DNA of 18,505 nt from Thermofilaceae archaeon. GTDB lineage: Archaea > Thermoproteota > Thermoprotei > Thermofilales > Thermofilaceae. Location of the stretch: assembly GCA_027017025.1 (NCBI GenBank), contig JALURH010000002.1, forward strand, positions 1-18,505, written 5' to 3'. Both the position numbers and the translations under genes were made by a program. Of this stretch, positions 6,546 through 13,236 are shown one piece after another (within the stretch, counting starts at the first letter, position 1; each line of letters starts with the position of its first letter). The notes beneath the pieces are model-generated. The model was not told the origin of the DNA and made no database searches. It saw only the letters and a program-made list of their open reading frames with translations.

Positions 6546-7160
6546 ATGGTAGAGTATAGACGCCCACGACAACGATTACCACCAGAGAAAGCAGCGTATG
6601 TCCTTGATTTTCTACCATACGGGTACCCCTTTGGCGGACCACGCGGACCTGTAGTTCAGGCACTAGGTGAAGAAAAATTTATACTAATGGAGCTCCGCCC
6701 CATAGGAGCTACAGTGGCTGAAATCGATATAAAGGTGGGGGAGAGAATACAACTTATAGGAAGCTTAGAGGGCAATATCTTCAGGTTTAACCGAGTTCTA
6801 AGGTATCAGAATTTAACATCTACAGCAAGAGCTGAGTTACCGCATATAGTTAGGAATATAGTTGAGAAAAGGGAAAGAGAGTTTGTAGCATTTTTCAATG
6901 ATGCACAACCTCTCACAAAGAAGGTACATATGCTAGAGTTACTTAAAGGAGTAGGAAAAAGAACGGTATGGAAAATTATAGAGGAAAGGAGGAAAAAACC
7001 ATTTAAATCATTTGAAGATATACGTAATAGAGTCGGAATAGATCCGATAAAACTTGTTGTTAATAGAATACTTGATGAGTTAAGCCAAGAGCAAACATAT
7101 TATTTATTTGTTAGACCACAACCTTTCGAGAGAAGATTCAGGTATCAACCAAGGGGATAA
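6546..7160 (+). CDS. DUF655 protein with helix-hairpin-helix domain
   Basis: A 204-aa member of the archaeal DUF655 family, commonly found next to rpoF and rpl21e. Residues 15-90 form the OB-like N-terminal domain (YVLDFLPYGYPFGG, then KVGERIQLIG). Residues 131-164 carry a helix-hairpin-helix (ELLKGVGKRTVWKIIEERRK, then FKSFEDIRNRVG), a motif that binds DNA or RNA without sequence specificity. The C-terminus is basic and aromatic. The exact role is unknown in the family; its constant pairing with RNA polymerase and ribosomal genes suggests nucleic-acid binding in transcription or translation. ATG 6546 is the start. In many archaea ksgA follows; here tRNA-Leu does. Confidence 0.92.
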   Translation: MVEYRRPRQRLPPEKAAYVLDFLPYGYPFGGPRGPVVQALGEEKFILMELRPIGATVAEIDIKVGERIQLIGSLEGNIFRFNRVLRYQNLTSTARAELPHIVRNIVEKREREFVAFFNDAQPLTKKVHMLELLKGVGKRTVWKIIEERRKKPFKSFEDIRNRVGIDPIKLVVNRILDELSQEQTYYLFVRPQPFERRFRYQPRG

Positions 7161-7168
7161 AATTTAAA
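7161..7168 (+). promoter_or_regulatory. TATA box of tRNA-Leu
   Basis: AATTTAAA sits 33-40 bases before the tRNA 5' end, right after the DUF655 stop, so the tRNA can be transcribed on its own. Confidence 0.5.
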
Positions 7169-7200
7169 CACCGAAACTATAGATTTTAATTAGGTCTAGA

Positions 7201-7304
7201 GCGGGGGTGCCCGAGCCTGGACAAAGGGGGCGGACAGGATATTCCCCGCACTTAAGATCCGCTGGCGTTGGCCTGCCCGGGTTCGAATCCCGGCCCCCGC
7301 ACCA
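7201..7304 (+). tRNA. tRNA-Leu (TAA) with a 16-base intron
   Basis: A class II tRNA with a long variable arm (TGGCGTTGGCCTG region) and encoded CCA (7302-7304). The acceptor stem GCGGGGG (7201-7207) pairs with CCCCCGC (7294-7300), discriminator A7301. The T arm is CCGGG-TTCGAAT-CCCGG. As written the anticodon arm does not close; removing 7236-7251 gives GCGGA-CTTAAGA-TCCGC with anticodon TAA (7253-7255). The mature sequence then matches the usual archaeal tRNA-Leu pattern, including the GCCCGAGCCTGG D arm. Confidence 0.93.
7236..7251 (+). other. tRNA-Leu intron, position 32/33 (16 bases)
   Basis: AC flanks both ends, so 30/31, 31/32 or 32/33 would give the same mature tRNA. Only 32/33 forms a full bulge-helix-bulge: exon GCGG (7230-7233) pairs perfectly with intron CCGC (7246-7249), bulges are AC|A and AC|T, and an inner GGA/TCC stem closes a three-base loop. 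This is about as small as such an intron can be while keeping all three parts. Confidence 0.8.
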
Positions 7305-7607
7305 TTTACATATAAGTTTTACTTCAGATAATTAGGTATATGGCAAAGAGTTCTAGCAATCTACCGGAGTTTTCTTCTCGGTAAGTAAATGGATTGGACT
7401 TGAATACATCTCTTTTCTCTCTAAGTTTCTTAAAACGAGGTACTTACATAAAATCGTAAACCTGTAATTATTACTTTCTCATTTTTCACTCAGGGGTCTC
7501 TTAGCTACTCTTAAATTTTCCCAAAAGAGAAAACTTCGAAGCTCATCTAATAACATTCCTTGCGAAAAACCTATATTTATCTTCGATAAAGCAAAAGTGA
7601 TGGGAAG
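7305..7607. other. Intergenic stretch between tRNA-Leu and tRNA-Lys
   Basis: About 300 AT-rich bases with no convincing gene. The only element seen is the tRNA-Lys TATA box, CTATATTTATC at about 7571-7581. I looked for C/D-box sRNA motifs (RTGATGA with CTGA) and saw no clear pair. Confidence 0.6.
7571..7581 (+). promoter_or_regulatory. TATA box of tRNA-Lys
   Basis: CTATATTTATC lies 27-37 bases before the tRNA 5' end at 7608, the expected archaeal spacing. Confidence 0.6.
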
Positions 7608-7638
7608 GGGCCGGTAGCTCAGCCCGGTAGAGCGGCGG

Positions 7639-7669
7639 CCGCAATCCCCTCAGGGGGTTCAGAGTCGAG
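7639..7669 (+). other. tRNA-Lys intron 1, position 30/31 (31 bases)
   Basis: It has the same site, the same CGGC/GTCG central helix and the same bulges (GG|C, AG|G) as tRNA-Trp intron 1. The interior folds as AATCCCC-TCA-GGGGGTT, a 7-bp hairpin with one G-U pair. The last six bases, GTCGAG, equal those of the Trp intron. Confidence 0.78.
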
Positions 7670-7676
7670 GCTCTTA

Positions 7677-7691
7677 AGAACTGCTGGAGAA
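7677..7691 (+). other. tRNA-Lys intron 2, position 37/38 (15 bases)
   Basis: A central helix CTCT/GGAG (one G-U) with bulges TA|A and AA|A fits the canonical archaeal site. No inner helix is evident, so this is a relaxed form. The final GAGAA is shared with tRNA-Trp intron 2. Confidence 0.75.
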
Positions 7692-7784
7692 ACCCGTAGG
7701 TCCCGGGTTCAAATCCCGGCCGGCCCGCCACTTATATTCTAGGAAGTTAGCTTATGTGTAAAAGTTTATTTCTACTAAAACATC

Positions 7785-8288
7785 TTGTTTGTGGGGTATA
7801 GTTTGTGGACCATTAATGTCCCCTATGTTCCCACACCTCTTGAAGTTATACGTGAAATGCTCAAGGTAGCTGAATTAAAACCCGGAGAAACCTTACTCGA
7901 TCCAGGCTGTGGTGATGGAAGGGTTCTTGTTATAGCTGCTAAAGAGTTTGGTGCAAGAGCTATAGGTATTGAGATAAGAAGAGATCTATTAGAGAAAGCT
8001 ATAAAAAACATCATAGAGAATGAGGTAGAAGACAGGGTTCTGATAATACAGGGCAGTTTTTATGAGATAAGATTCCCTCCTGTAGACGTGGTATTCCTCT
8101 ACCTTCTAACTTCTGTAAATGAGCGTCTAAGACCTAAGATGGAGAAAGAACTGAAGCCAGGGACACGTGTTGTATCCCATGATTTCGAGGTAACAGGTTG
8201 GACTCCCCTAAAGGTTCTTCAAGTAAAGAATAGTGGACGTAGTCATAGGGTTTATTACTATATTCTCGAAAAAAGCTTAGAGAGGTGA
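7785..8288 (+). CDS. aKMT-like SAM-dependent protein lysine methyltransferase
   Basis: A 167-aa class I methyltransferase closely resembling crenarchaeal aKMT, a broad-specificity enzyme that methylates lysines of chromatin and other proteins. The family N-terminal signature VPYVPTP (residues 12-18) is present. Motif I is LLDPGCGDGR (37-46), followed by the acidic IGIEI (60-64). The C-terminal half has LTSVNERLRPKMEKELKPG and VVSHDFEVTGW, which define this group. There is no target-recognition domain. TTG 7785 is the longest start; GTG 7791 or TTG 7803 would leave the signature intact and suit a TATA box near 7765-7771. The stop overlaps the long reading of rpoL, so the two are probably one transcript. 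The substrate here is inferred. Confidence 0.85.
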   Translation: MFVGYSLWTINVPYVPTPLEVIREMLKVAELKPGETLLDPGCGDGRVLVIAAKEFGARAIGIEIRRDLLEKAIKNIIENEVEDRVLIIQGSFYEIRFPPVDVVFLYLLTSVNERLRPKMEKELKPGTRVVSHDFEVTGWTPLKVLQVKNSGRSHRVYYYILEKSLER

Positions 8289-8293
8289 ATATC

Positions 8294-8605
8294 GTGAATG
8301 AGCTTCAGATAAGGGTTTTAAAACATGACCAAGGGAGGATAGAGATGGAGATCAGGGGAGAGGGACATACTCTACTGAACCTCCTAGTTAGCGAGCTAAA
8401 TAAGAATCCACATGTCACAGCGGCTTATAGAATTGAGCATCCACTACTTGGAATTGCTAGGTTAAGTGTTAGAACAGATGGAAATATAACTCCTCTTGAA
8501 GCAATAAGAAGTGCTATTGGTACTCTCTCGGAGGCTCTAGAGTACTTGAGGAGGAGATTTAAAGAGGAGGTGGATAGACATAGATCCACTGAGGCCACTA
8601 CTTAA
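8294..8605 (+). CDS. rpoL: RNA polymerase subunit L (Rpo11/Rpb11)
   Basis: Rpo11 pairs with Rpo3 to form the assembly platform of RNA polymerase, equivalent to the bacterial alpha N-terminal dimer. The signature GEGHTLLNLLVSEL (numbered from the GTG at 8285, about residues 26-39) and the following HPLLGIARLSVRT fit the Rpb11/AC19 family; length about 103 aa. The frame opens at GTG 8285, overlapping the methyltransferase stop. I prefer GTG 8294, because GAGGTG at 8282-8287 then acts as Shine-Dalgarno with a 6-base spacer and the N-terminus (MNELQIRVLKHDQ) has the family length. Near its end lies GGAGGTG, which probably serves the next gene. Confidence 0.93.
   Translation: MNELQIRVLKHDQGRIEMEIRGEGHTLLNLLVSELNKNPHVTAAYRIEHPLLGIARLSVRTDGNITPLEAIRSAIGTLSEALEYLRRRFKEEVDRHRSTEATT
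8566..8572 (+). promoter_or_regulatory. Strong Shine-Dalgarno inside rpoL
   Basis: GGAGGTG is the best Shine-Dalgarno match in this stretch, yet no ATG, GTG or TTG in the downstream frame follows until 8712. ATA at 8580 is spaced ideally (7 bases). This site decides the proposed start of the RNase III-like gene. Confidence 0.55.
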
Positions 8606-8978
8606 TAAAGACTTAGCGAGGCTAGGTGACTCGTTAATAAATTTCGGTTTATCAGCTGCGGTAACGCTTCATAGAGGTAAACCATGTGGCTTTAAAGTTC
8701 CTAACGAAATATTGTCGAATGCGTCGAAAAGGGGTTTAAGAGATATTTTTGGAGGGAAAAAGCTACCCAGAGGCTATTCTTGGGGAGATATCGTAGAGGC
8801 CTTAGTAGGATATCTATGGTTAAAGGGTGAGATAAGTGCAGAAGAGCTAGTGGCCTTGTTGTATATGAGGCTTCAAGCGGGGACAAAACTAGAGGATGCT
8901 ATGGGGCAGGTCCTTAAAAAATTGGGAGAAAAATATCTAGAGGCTATTAATACTACCTTGTCGCCTGCGCATAAATGA
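8580..8978 (+). CDS. RNase III-fold protein, Mini-III-like; non-canonical start
   Basis: The frame is open well upstream of the first ordinary start (TTG 8712), and the missing part is clearly coding: DLARLGDSLINFGLSAA matches the 'GD' motif of the RNase III fold. Further on, WGDIVEALVGYLWLKG matches the second RNase III motif (D-x-x-E-A-L-x-G). Counting from ATA 8580 (132 aa), the likely metal ligands are D17, D70 and E73; the extra Glu of bacterial RNase III (four before D17) is Ala, as in bacterial Mini-III. No dsRNA-binding domain is present. RNase III-fold proteins cut or bind double-stranded RNA; the role here is unproved. It overlaps rpoL by 26 bases and converges on rps30e with a further 26-base overlap. 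CTG 8589 is an alternative start, as is a sequencing error. Confidence 0.72.
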   Translation: MDPLRPLLNKDLARLGDSLINFGLSAAVTLHRGKPCGFKVPNEILSNASKRGLRDIFGGKKLPRGYSWGDIVEALVGYLWLKGEISAEELVALLYMRLQAGTKLEDAMGQVLKKLGEKYLEAINTTLSPAHK

Positions 8979-9102
8979 TCTTTCTCCTGTAGTTCCTCCA
9001 ATTCCTGCGCCTAGGTATCAAATTCTTCTTAGGCTTCGGCGGTATTTTAGGAGTAGCATTCCTCACCTTCCCAGCTTTGGTTAACGAGCCATGTGAGGGC
9101 AT
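8953..9102 (-). CDS. rps30e: Ribosomal protein S30e (eS30)
   Basis: A 49-aa gene easily missed because of its size. The protein begins MPSHGSLTKAGKVRNATPKI and continues PPKPKKNLIPRRRNWRNYRR, the archaeal eS30 signature (HGSL-KAGKVR-TPK, then a basic R-R-N-Y tail). eS30 is a very basic small-subunit protein near the decoding region. The ATG at 9102 is preceded on the minus strand by AAGGTGATAG, a Shine-Dalgarno about 7 bases away. Its 3' end overlaps the convergent RNase III-like gene. It diverges from gatD, and a single near-symmetrical TATA element at 9138-9148 could serve both. Confidence 0.93.
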   Translation of the reverse strand: MPSHGSLTKAGKVRNATPKIPPKPKKNLIPRRRNWRNYRRKIIYAQATR

Positions 9103-9137
9103 TATTCTATCACCTTATCACACTATACTTTGCTCAA

Positions 9138-9148
9138 CCATATAAAGG
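9138..9148. promoter_or_regulatory. Shared TATA element of gatD and rps30e
   Basis: CCATATAAAGG reads as a TATA box on both strands (CCTTTATATGG on minus). Plus initiation about 26 bases from its centre (near 9169) meets the gatD ATG at 9171, so that mRNA would be leaderless. Minus initiation near 9116 gives rps30e a leader of about 14 bases holding its Shine-Dalgarno. A second box on the minus strand, CTATAAAAG (9165-9157), could instead serve rps30e. Confidence 0.55.
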
Positions 9149-9170
9149 CTTCGTGTCTTTTATAGTGTGT

Positions 9171-10529
9171 ATGTTTGAGAGTGGATATAGTGATGATGTG
9201 GTAAAAATGCTTAGGAATGTTGGAGCTAAGGTTTTTGATAAGCTTAGGGTTAAACATGTATCTGGGTCTGTAATAGAGGGTGTTTTACTTCCTCGACCCG
9301 AGGTAGGTGATCCCAGAGTTCTAGTGCTGAAGCTCGATAATGGATATAATATCGGTGTGTCGGTAGATAGTATTATTGAAATCAAGGTTCTGGAGCATCA
9401 TACCCCAGCGCCTCTAGTTGAAGTGAGGCTCCCAGAAGGAATAGAGAATCTGCCTCTCGTTTATTTTGTGGGGACTGGTGGTACTATTGCCTCTAGAATA
9501 GACTATAAGACGGGGGCAGTTTACCCTTTCTTCTCGGCAGAGGAAATTTATTCTATGGTTCCGGAGCTAGAGGAGATAGCTTTTATAAGAGCTGAAACAC
9601 TGTTTAGTATCTTTAGTGAAGATATGACACCTAAGCATTGGTCCAAAATTGCTGAGCATGTAGCCAAGGTCTTTGAGAAGGAAAAACCGCGAGGAATTAT
9701 CATAGCCCATGGTACTGACACTATGGGCTACACCGCTGCTGCCCTTGCCTTTGCTTTGCGCCGTTTACCAGGTCCTGTTATCCTAGTTGGTGCTCAGAGG
9801 TCCTCTGATAGACCATCAAGTGATGCTGCCCTCAACGTTATTGCAGCTACTTTGACCGCTATAAAAGCTCCCTTTGCAGAATCTGTTGTAACTATGCATG
9901 GTGAAACCGGTGATACAGCTGTACTTGTTCATCGGGGCGTTAAGGTTAGGAAAATGCATACAAGCAGAAGAGATGCCTTTAGATCTGTTAATGACATACC
10001 GTTAGCTAAGATAATGTTTCCCGAGAGAAAAATTAGGATAATAAACGATGCCTATATCCCGAGAAGCGATGATGGGGTAATCCTAGAAAACAGGTTTGAT
10101 GAAAAAGTTGCCTTGATAAAGTTTTATCCCGGAATGTCGAGTGAAATTATAGATTACATAGTTGATAAGGGTTTCCACGGCATTGTGCTTGAAGGTACGG
10201 GTTTAGGACATGTAGCCACCTCCCTTATACCCTCGGTAAGACGCGCTATTGAGGAGGGGGTACCTGTTGTAATGACTTCTCAGTGTTTATGGGGGAGAAT
10301 AAATATGAATGTCTATAGAACTGGTGTTGAGCTACTCAAGGCGGGGGTTATACCAGGGGAGGATATGTTGCCGGAAACAGCGTACGTTAAGCTTTGTTGG
10401 GCTTTAGGCAGGACAAGGAGTTTAGAGGAAGTAAAGAGGATTATGTTATCCAATATAGCCTATGAGATCAATCCAAGAAGCGAGAATAGATTTTATCCTC
10501 CAGTAATTGGTGAGGACGCATGCAGATAG
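9171..10529 (+). CDS. gatD: Glutamyl-tRNA(Gln) amidotransferase subunit D
   Basis: GatD is the glutaminase half of archaeal GatDE: it releases ammonia from an amide donor, and GatE uses it to turn Glu-tRNA(Gln) into Gln-tRNA(Gln). An N-terminal beta-barrel (residues 1-90) precedes the asparaginase-like domain. Motifs are GTGGTIAS (101-108, catalytic Thr), AHGTDTMGYTAA (179-190, second Thr and Asp) and VGAQRSSDRPSSDAALN (206-222). The frame is open from GTG 9093, but that would overlap rps30e; ATG 9171 (452 aa) matches a TATA box at 9140-9146 and the family length. The last 10 bases overlap gatE, so the two are translated together. Confidence 0.96.
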   Translation: MFESGYSDDVVKMLRNVGAKVFDKLRVKHVSGSVIEGVLLPRPEVGDPRVLVLKLDNGYNIGVSVDSIIEIKVLEHHTPAPLVEVRLPEGIENLPLVYFVGTGGTIASRIDYKTGAVYPFFSAEEIYSMVPELEEIAFIRAETLFSIFSEDMTPKHWSKIAEHVAKVFEKEKPRGIIIAHGTDTMGYTAAALAFALRRLPGPVILVGAQRSSDRPSSDAALNVIAATLTAIKAPFAESVVTMHGETGDTAVLVHRGVKVRKMHTSRRDAFRSVNDIPLAKIMFPERKIRIINDAYIPRSDDGVILENRFDEKVALIKFYPGMSSEIIDYIVDKGFHGIVLEGTGLGHVATSLIPSVRRAIEEGVPVVMTSQCLWGRINMNVYRTGVELLKAGVIPGEDMLPETAYVKLCWALGRTRSLEEVKRIMLSNIAYEINPRSENRFYPPVIGEDACR

Positions 10530-12424
10530 ACTATAGGGAGGTTGGTTTAAAATGTGGTATAGAAATACATCAAATGCTTGATACTCGAACCAAGCTGTTT
10601 TGCTCCTGTCCAACTAGTCTTAGGAAAGATGAGGCGGATTTCGAGTTTGTAAGATGGCTCCGTCCTACTAGGAGCGAAATGGGCGAAATGGATCCTGCTG
10701 CATTATTCGAATACAAGAAGGGTGTACACTATAGGTATGAAGTTTTCGAGAAGAATGTGTGCTTAGTTGAAATGGATGAGGAGCCTCCTCACGAATTGAA
10801 TAAGGAGGCTTTAGAATTGACGTTAATGTTTGCATTAATGGTGAATGCGAATCCTGTAGATGAGATACATGTTATGAGGAAGATAGTTATTGATGGCTCT
10901 AACACAACTGGTTTCCAAAGAACTGCGTTGATAGCTTTAGGAGGGGCAGTAAATGTTGGGGGGAAAATTGTACCTATACAAACTATATGTCTTGAAGAGG
11001 ATGCTGCTAGGAAGGTGGAAAGTAGAGAGAAGGCCCGTGAGGTGGTCTATAGGCTAGATAGACTAGGTATACCTCTTATAGAGATTGCTACAGCACCCGT
11101 AATTGAAACTCCCAGGGAGGCTGAAAAAGTGGCATATAGGATAGGACAATTATTGAGGGCACTAGGTAGGGTGAAGAGGGGTTTAGGTACAATTAGGCAG
11201 GACCTCAATATCTCGATAAAAAATGGGGCTAAAATCGAAATAAAGGGGGTACAGGAGCTTGAATTAATACCTAAAATAGTTGAATACGAAGTCCTAAGAC
11301 AACTTAACCTCCTTAAAATAAAGGATGAACTTAGAAAGAGGGGTATAAGACCTGAGGATATAAAGGAGGAATTTATAGATGTAACAAATATTCTCAGAGA
11401 AACTAAATCTAGGATTGCTCAAAAAACCCTTAGGAGAGGGGGAGTAGCTCTAGCTCTGAAACTCCCAGGATTTACCGGCTTGGTTGGTAAAGAAATTCAA
11501 CCTGGGAGGCGATTAGGTACGGAATTCGCAGACAGAGCTAGATACTGGGCTGAAGTAGGTGGAATATTTCACAGCGACGAGCTACCTGGATATGGTATTA
11601 GTAAAAAGGAAGTTGATGAAATAAGATCTTGTTTGAAATGCCGAGAGATAGATGCATTTGTACTGGTATTTGAATCAGAGGAAAAAGCTAGACAGGCTCT
11701 ACACGCTGTAGTGGAGAGAGCACGAGAAGCTTTGAATGGTGTTCCGGAGGAAACTAGAGGAGCTAATCCCGATGGTACTACTAGATTCCTACGTCCACGC
11801 CCGGGTAAAGCTAGGATGTATCCTGAAACCGATATACGTCCTGTGAGGGTAACACGGGAATTATTGGAGAAGCTTCGTGAGAATCTCCCAGAATTACCTG
11901 AGCAGAAGTTGGAAAAATTTATCAAAAAATATAAACTAAGTGAAGAACTAGCAAAGAAGATTATTGATTCAATATATGTTTATACCTTTGAAAATATAGT
12001 AGAGAATATTGATATTAACCCAACCCTGGTAGCCTCTACTTTAACAAATACCTTAGTGAATCTAAGAAGGGAAGGAATACCTATCTCTGCTCTAACAGAA
12101 AGCATTTTCCATGATCTTTTCCAGAAGATAGCTAAGGGAGAGGTAGCTAAGGAAGCTATACCCGACATTCTCTCCTACATAGCATTACATAAAGTAAGAA
12201 GTGTAGAGGACGCCATAGGGAAATTAGGTCTGGGTAAACTAGACATAAATGAGTTAGAAAAAATAGTAGATGAGATATTGAAGGAAAACATTGAATACAT
12301 AAGGGAGAAAGGAGAAAGAGCTTTTGGTAAAATCATGGGTATATTGATGTCCAAGGTAAGAGGTAGAGTTGATGGCTCTATTGCAGCCCAGCTACTTAAG
12401 AAGAAACTTGCTTCTTTCTCCTAA
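10520..12424 (+). CDS. gatE: Glutamyl-tRNA(Gln) amidotransferase subunit E
   Basis: GatE activates and amidates Glu on tRNA(Gln), with ammonia from GatD. The 634-aa protein has the usual archaeal layout. The kinase/amidase core has GLKCGIEIHQML (9-20), LFCSCPT (26-32), GSNTTGFQRT (126-135), LEEDAA (158-163) and RLGIPLIEIAT (181-191). An AspRS-like GAD insertion runs from about 285 to 410 (LPGFTGLVGKE, GTEFADRARYWAEVGGIFHSDE). A helical C-terminal tail (about 440-634) recognises the tRNA elbow. Start ATG 10520 lies inside gatD's end. The 3' end overlaps convergent srp19 by 29 bases. GatE presence implies that the organism makes Gln-tRNA by the indirect route and has no GlnRS. Confidence 0.97.
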   Translation: MQIDYREVGLKCGIEIHQMLDTRTKLFCSCPTSLRKDEADFEFVRWLRPTRSEMGEMDPAALFEYKKGVHYRYEVFEKNVCLVEMDEEPPHELNKEALELTLMFALMVNANPVDEIHVMRKIVIDGSNTTGFQRTALIALGGAVNVGGKIVPIQTICLEEDAARKVESREKAREVVYRLDRLGIPLIEIATAPVIETPREAEKVAYRIGQLLRALGRVKRGLGTIRQDLNISIKNGAKIEIKGVQELELIPKIVEYEVLRQLNLLKIKDELRKRGIRPEDIKEEFIDVTNILRETKSRIAQKTLRRGGVALALKLPGFTGLVGKEIQPGRRLGTEFADRARYWAEVGGIFHSDELPGYGISKKEVDEIRSCLKCREIDAFVLVFESEEKARQALHAVVERAREALNGVPEETRGANPDGTTRFLRPRPGKARMYPETDIRPVRVTRELLEKLRENLPELPEQKLEKFIKKYKLSEELAKKIIDSIYVYTFENIVENIDINPTLVASTLTNTLVNLRREGIPISALTESIFHDLFQKIAKGEVAKEAIPDILSYIALHKVRSVEDAIGKLGLGKLDINELEKIVDEILKENIEYIREKGERAFGKIMGILMSKVRGRVDGSIAAQLLKKKLASFS

Positions 12425-12707
12425 AATTCTTAACTAGGATCTCCGCAACTCTACGTATGACAGTAGTTTTAGGCTCCTCAGTGTATACTATTATTCTACC
12501 TGGTTCTTCAAACCAGAAAGCAGGATACTTTGCATCCCTATCGATCTTAATATCATAGCCCGCTCTTTCTGCCGCTTTCGCTAGTTCGTCGATTGAAGGA
12601 GACTTTATAGCCAGAGATCTAGGAACCCTTCTTCCCTCGCTTCTAGTTTTTTTTAAATCAAAATATACCGGCCAAAGGATGATATTTTTCTTTTCCAATT
12701 TATTCAT
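12396..12707 (-). CDS. srp19: Signal recognition particle protein SRP19
   Basis: SRP19 binds the tips of helices 6 and 8 of 7S RNA and prepares it for SRP54. The family signature LWPVYFDLKKTRSEGRRVP (residues 11-29) is followed by LAIKSPSIDELAKAAE and YPAFWFEEPGRIIVY (61-75); 103 aa is typical. The C-terminus is basic (RRKKQVSS). ATG 12707 lies two bases after the rps8e stop, so they share a transcript, which is a common archaeal linkage. The coding end runs 29 bases into the gatE end on the opposite strand. Confidence 0.95.
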   Translation of the reverse strand: MNKLEKKNIILWPVYFDLKKTRSEGRRVPRSLAIKSPSIDELAKAAERAGYDIKIDRDAKYPAFWFEEPGRIIVYTEEPKTTVIRRVAEILVKNFRRKKQVSS

Positions 12708-12709
12708 AG

Positions 12710-13105
12710 CTATACCTGCTCCTCTAGTAGTATAGCGTTTATAACCCCATCCTGTCCCGGTCTAGAAGTTACTTTAGCTTTACCCAACTCTGTATGTATT
12801 ATAGCTCCCTTAGTAATAACGCCTCTCATAGCATAATCTCTATTCGAGGGGTTATCGATTACCTTGATTATTCTAACGTTTTTTGTTTCCCCTGTACTTG
12901 GGATGTATACATTTGCTCTATTGGTTTTCTTTAATTTAAGCTTTAGATTCCCTCCCCTGGCTCTAACCTTCTTTACGATATATTTATCGCCGATTGTTGT
13001 AAGAGCGGGGAACCTACCCATTAGATACTTCCTTTTCACTTTTACATGCCTACCCTTTCTTCCTCCAGTAATCTTCCTTAGGTCGTTTCCATGGTAAATA
13101 CCCAT
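12710..13105 (-). CDS. rps8e: Ribosomal protein S8e (eS8)
   Basis: Small-subunit protein eS8. The 131-aa sequence has the archaeal family start GIYHGNDLRKITGGRKGRH (2-20), the basic VKRKYLMGRFPALT, the core RARGGNLKLKL and the C-terminal TELGKAKVTSRPGQDG (105-120). The ATG at 13105 follows AAGGTG on the minus strand with about 9 bases between. A TATA box, CTTATATAAAGG (minus, 13146-13135), lies about 35 bases upstream. srp19 follows after two bases. Confidence 0.97.
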   Translation of the reverse strand: MGIYHGNDLRKITGGRKGRHVKVKRKYLMGRFPALTTIGDKYIVKKVRARGGNLKLKLKKTNRANVYIPSTGETKNVRIIKVIDNPSNRDYAMRGVITKGAIIHTELGKAKVTSRPGQDGVINAILLEEQV

Positions 13106-13134
13106 CCCGTCAACACCTTTTTAGCATTTGAAAT

Positions 13135-13146
13135 CCTTTATATAAG
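13135..13146 (-). promoter_or_regulatory. TATA box of rps8e-srp19
   Basis: Minus-strand CTTATATAAAGG, one of the best TATA boxes in the window, about 35 bases before the rps8e ATG. Initiation near 13115 leaves about ten bases of leader, so the AGGTG Shine-Dalgarno would be at the very 5' end. Confidence 0.6.
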
Positions 13147-13202
13147 CTCTTCTCAAACTTAAGTTAGGAGGCAACTATTTTTTCTCTAAGACCATGGAAA
13201 AT

Positions 13203-13212
13203 GTATTTAATA
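13203..13212 (+). promoter_or_regulatory. TATA box of the PAC2 gene
   Basis: GTATTTAATA overlaps the most upstream ATG (13201). Transcription starting about 26 bases later (near 13234) would reach the third in-frame ATG at 13237, giving a leaderless mRNA. Confidence 0.5.
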
Positions 13213-13236
13213 CTACACATGTATTATTGCGATACT

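Larger units (their letters stand above)
7608..7730 (+). tRNA. tRNA-Lys (CTT) with two introns
   Basis: The acceptor stem GGGCCGG (7608-7614) pairs with CCGGCCC (7720-7726), discriminator G7727, encoded CCA 7728-7730. Removing 7639-7669 (between positions 30 and 31) and 7677-7691 (37/38) gives GCGGG-CTCTTAA-CCCGT with anticodon CTT (7673-7675). The spliced molecule has the standard archaeal tRNA-Lys sequence style (GGTAGCTCAGC, CTCTTAA, AGGTC). Its body is nearly identical to tRNA-Met at 138. Confidence 0.9.

Noticed and set aside
7543..7731. Minus-strand open frame over tRNA-Lys starting MAGRPGFEPGT
   Set aside because: It is the complement of a tRNA; this kind of false protein is a well-known artefact of tRNA 3' ends.
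8712..8978. RNase III-like gene starting at TTG 8712
   Set aside because: This start removes the conserved LARLGDSLINF motif and has no Shine-Dalgarno; the same frame is clearly coding upstream.
9093..9170. N-terminal extension of gatD from GTG 9093
   Set aside because: It overlaps rps30e, contains the promoter, and adds residues beyond the family length; ATG 9171 matches the TATA box.
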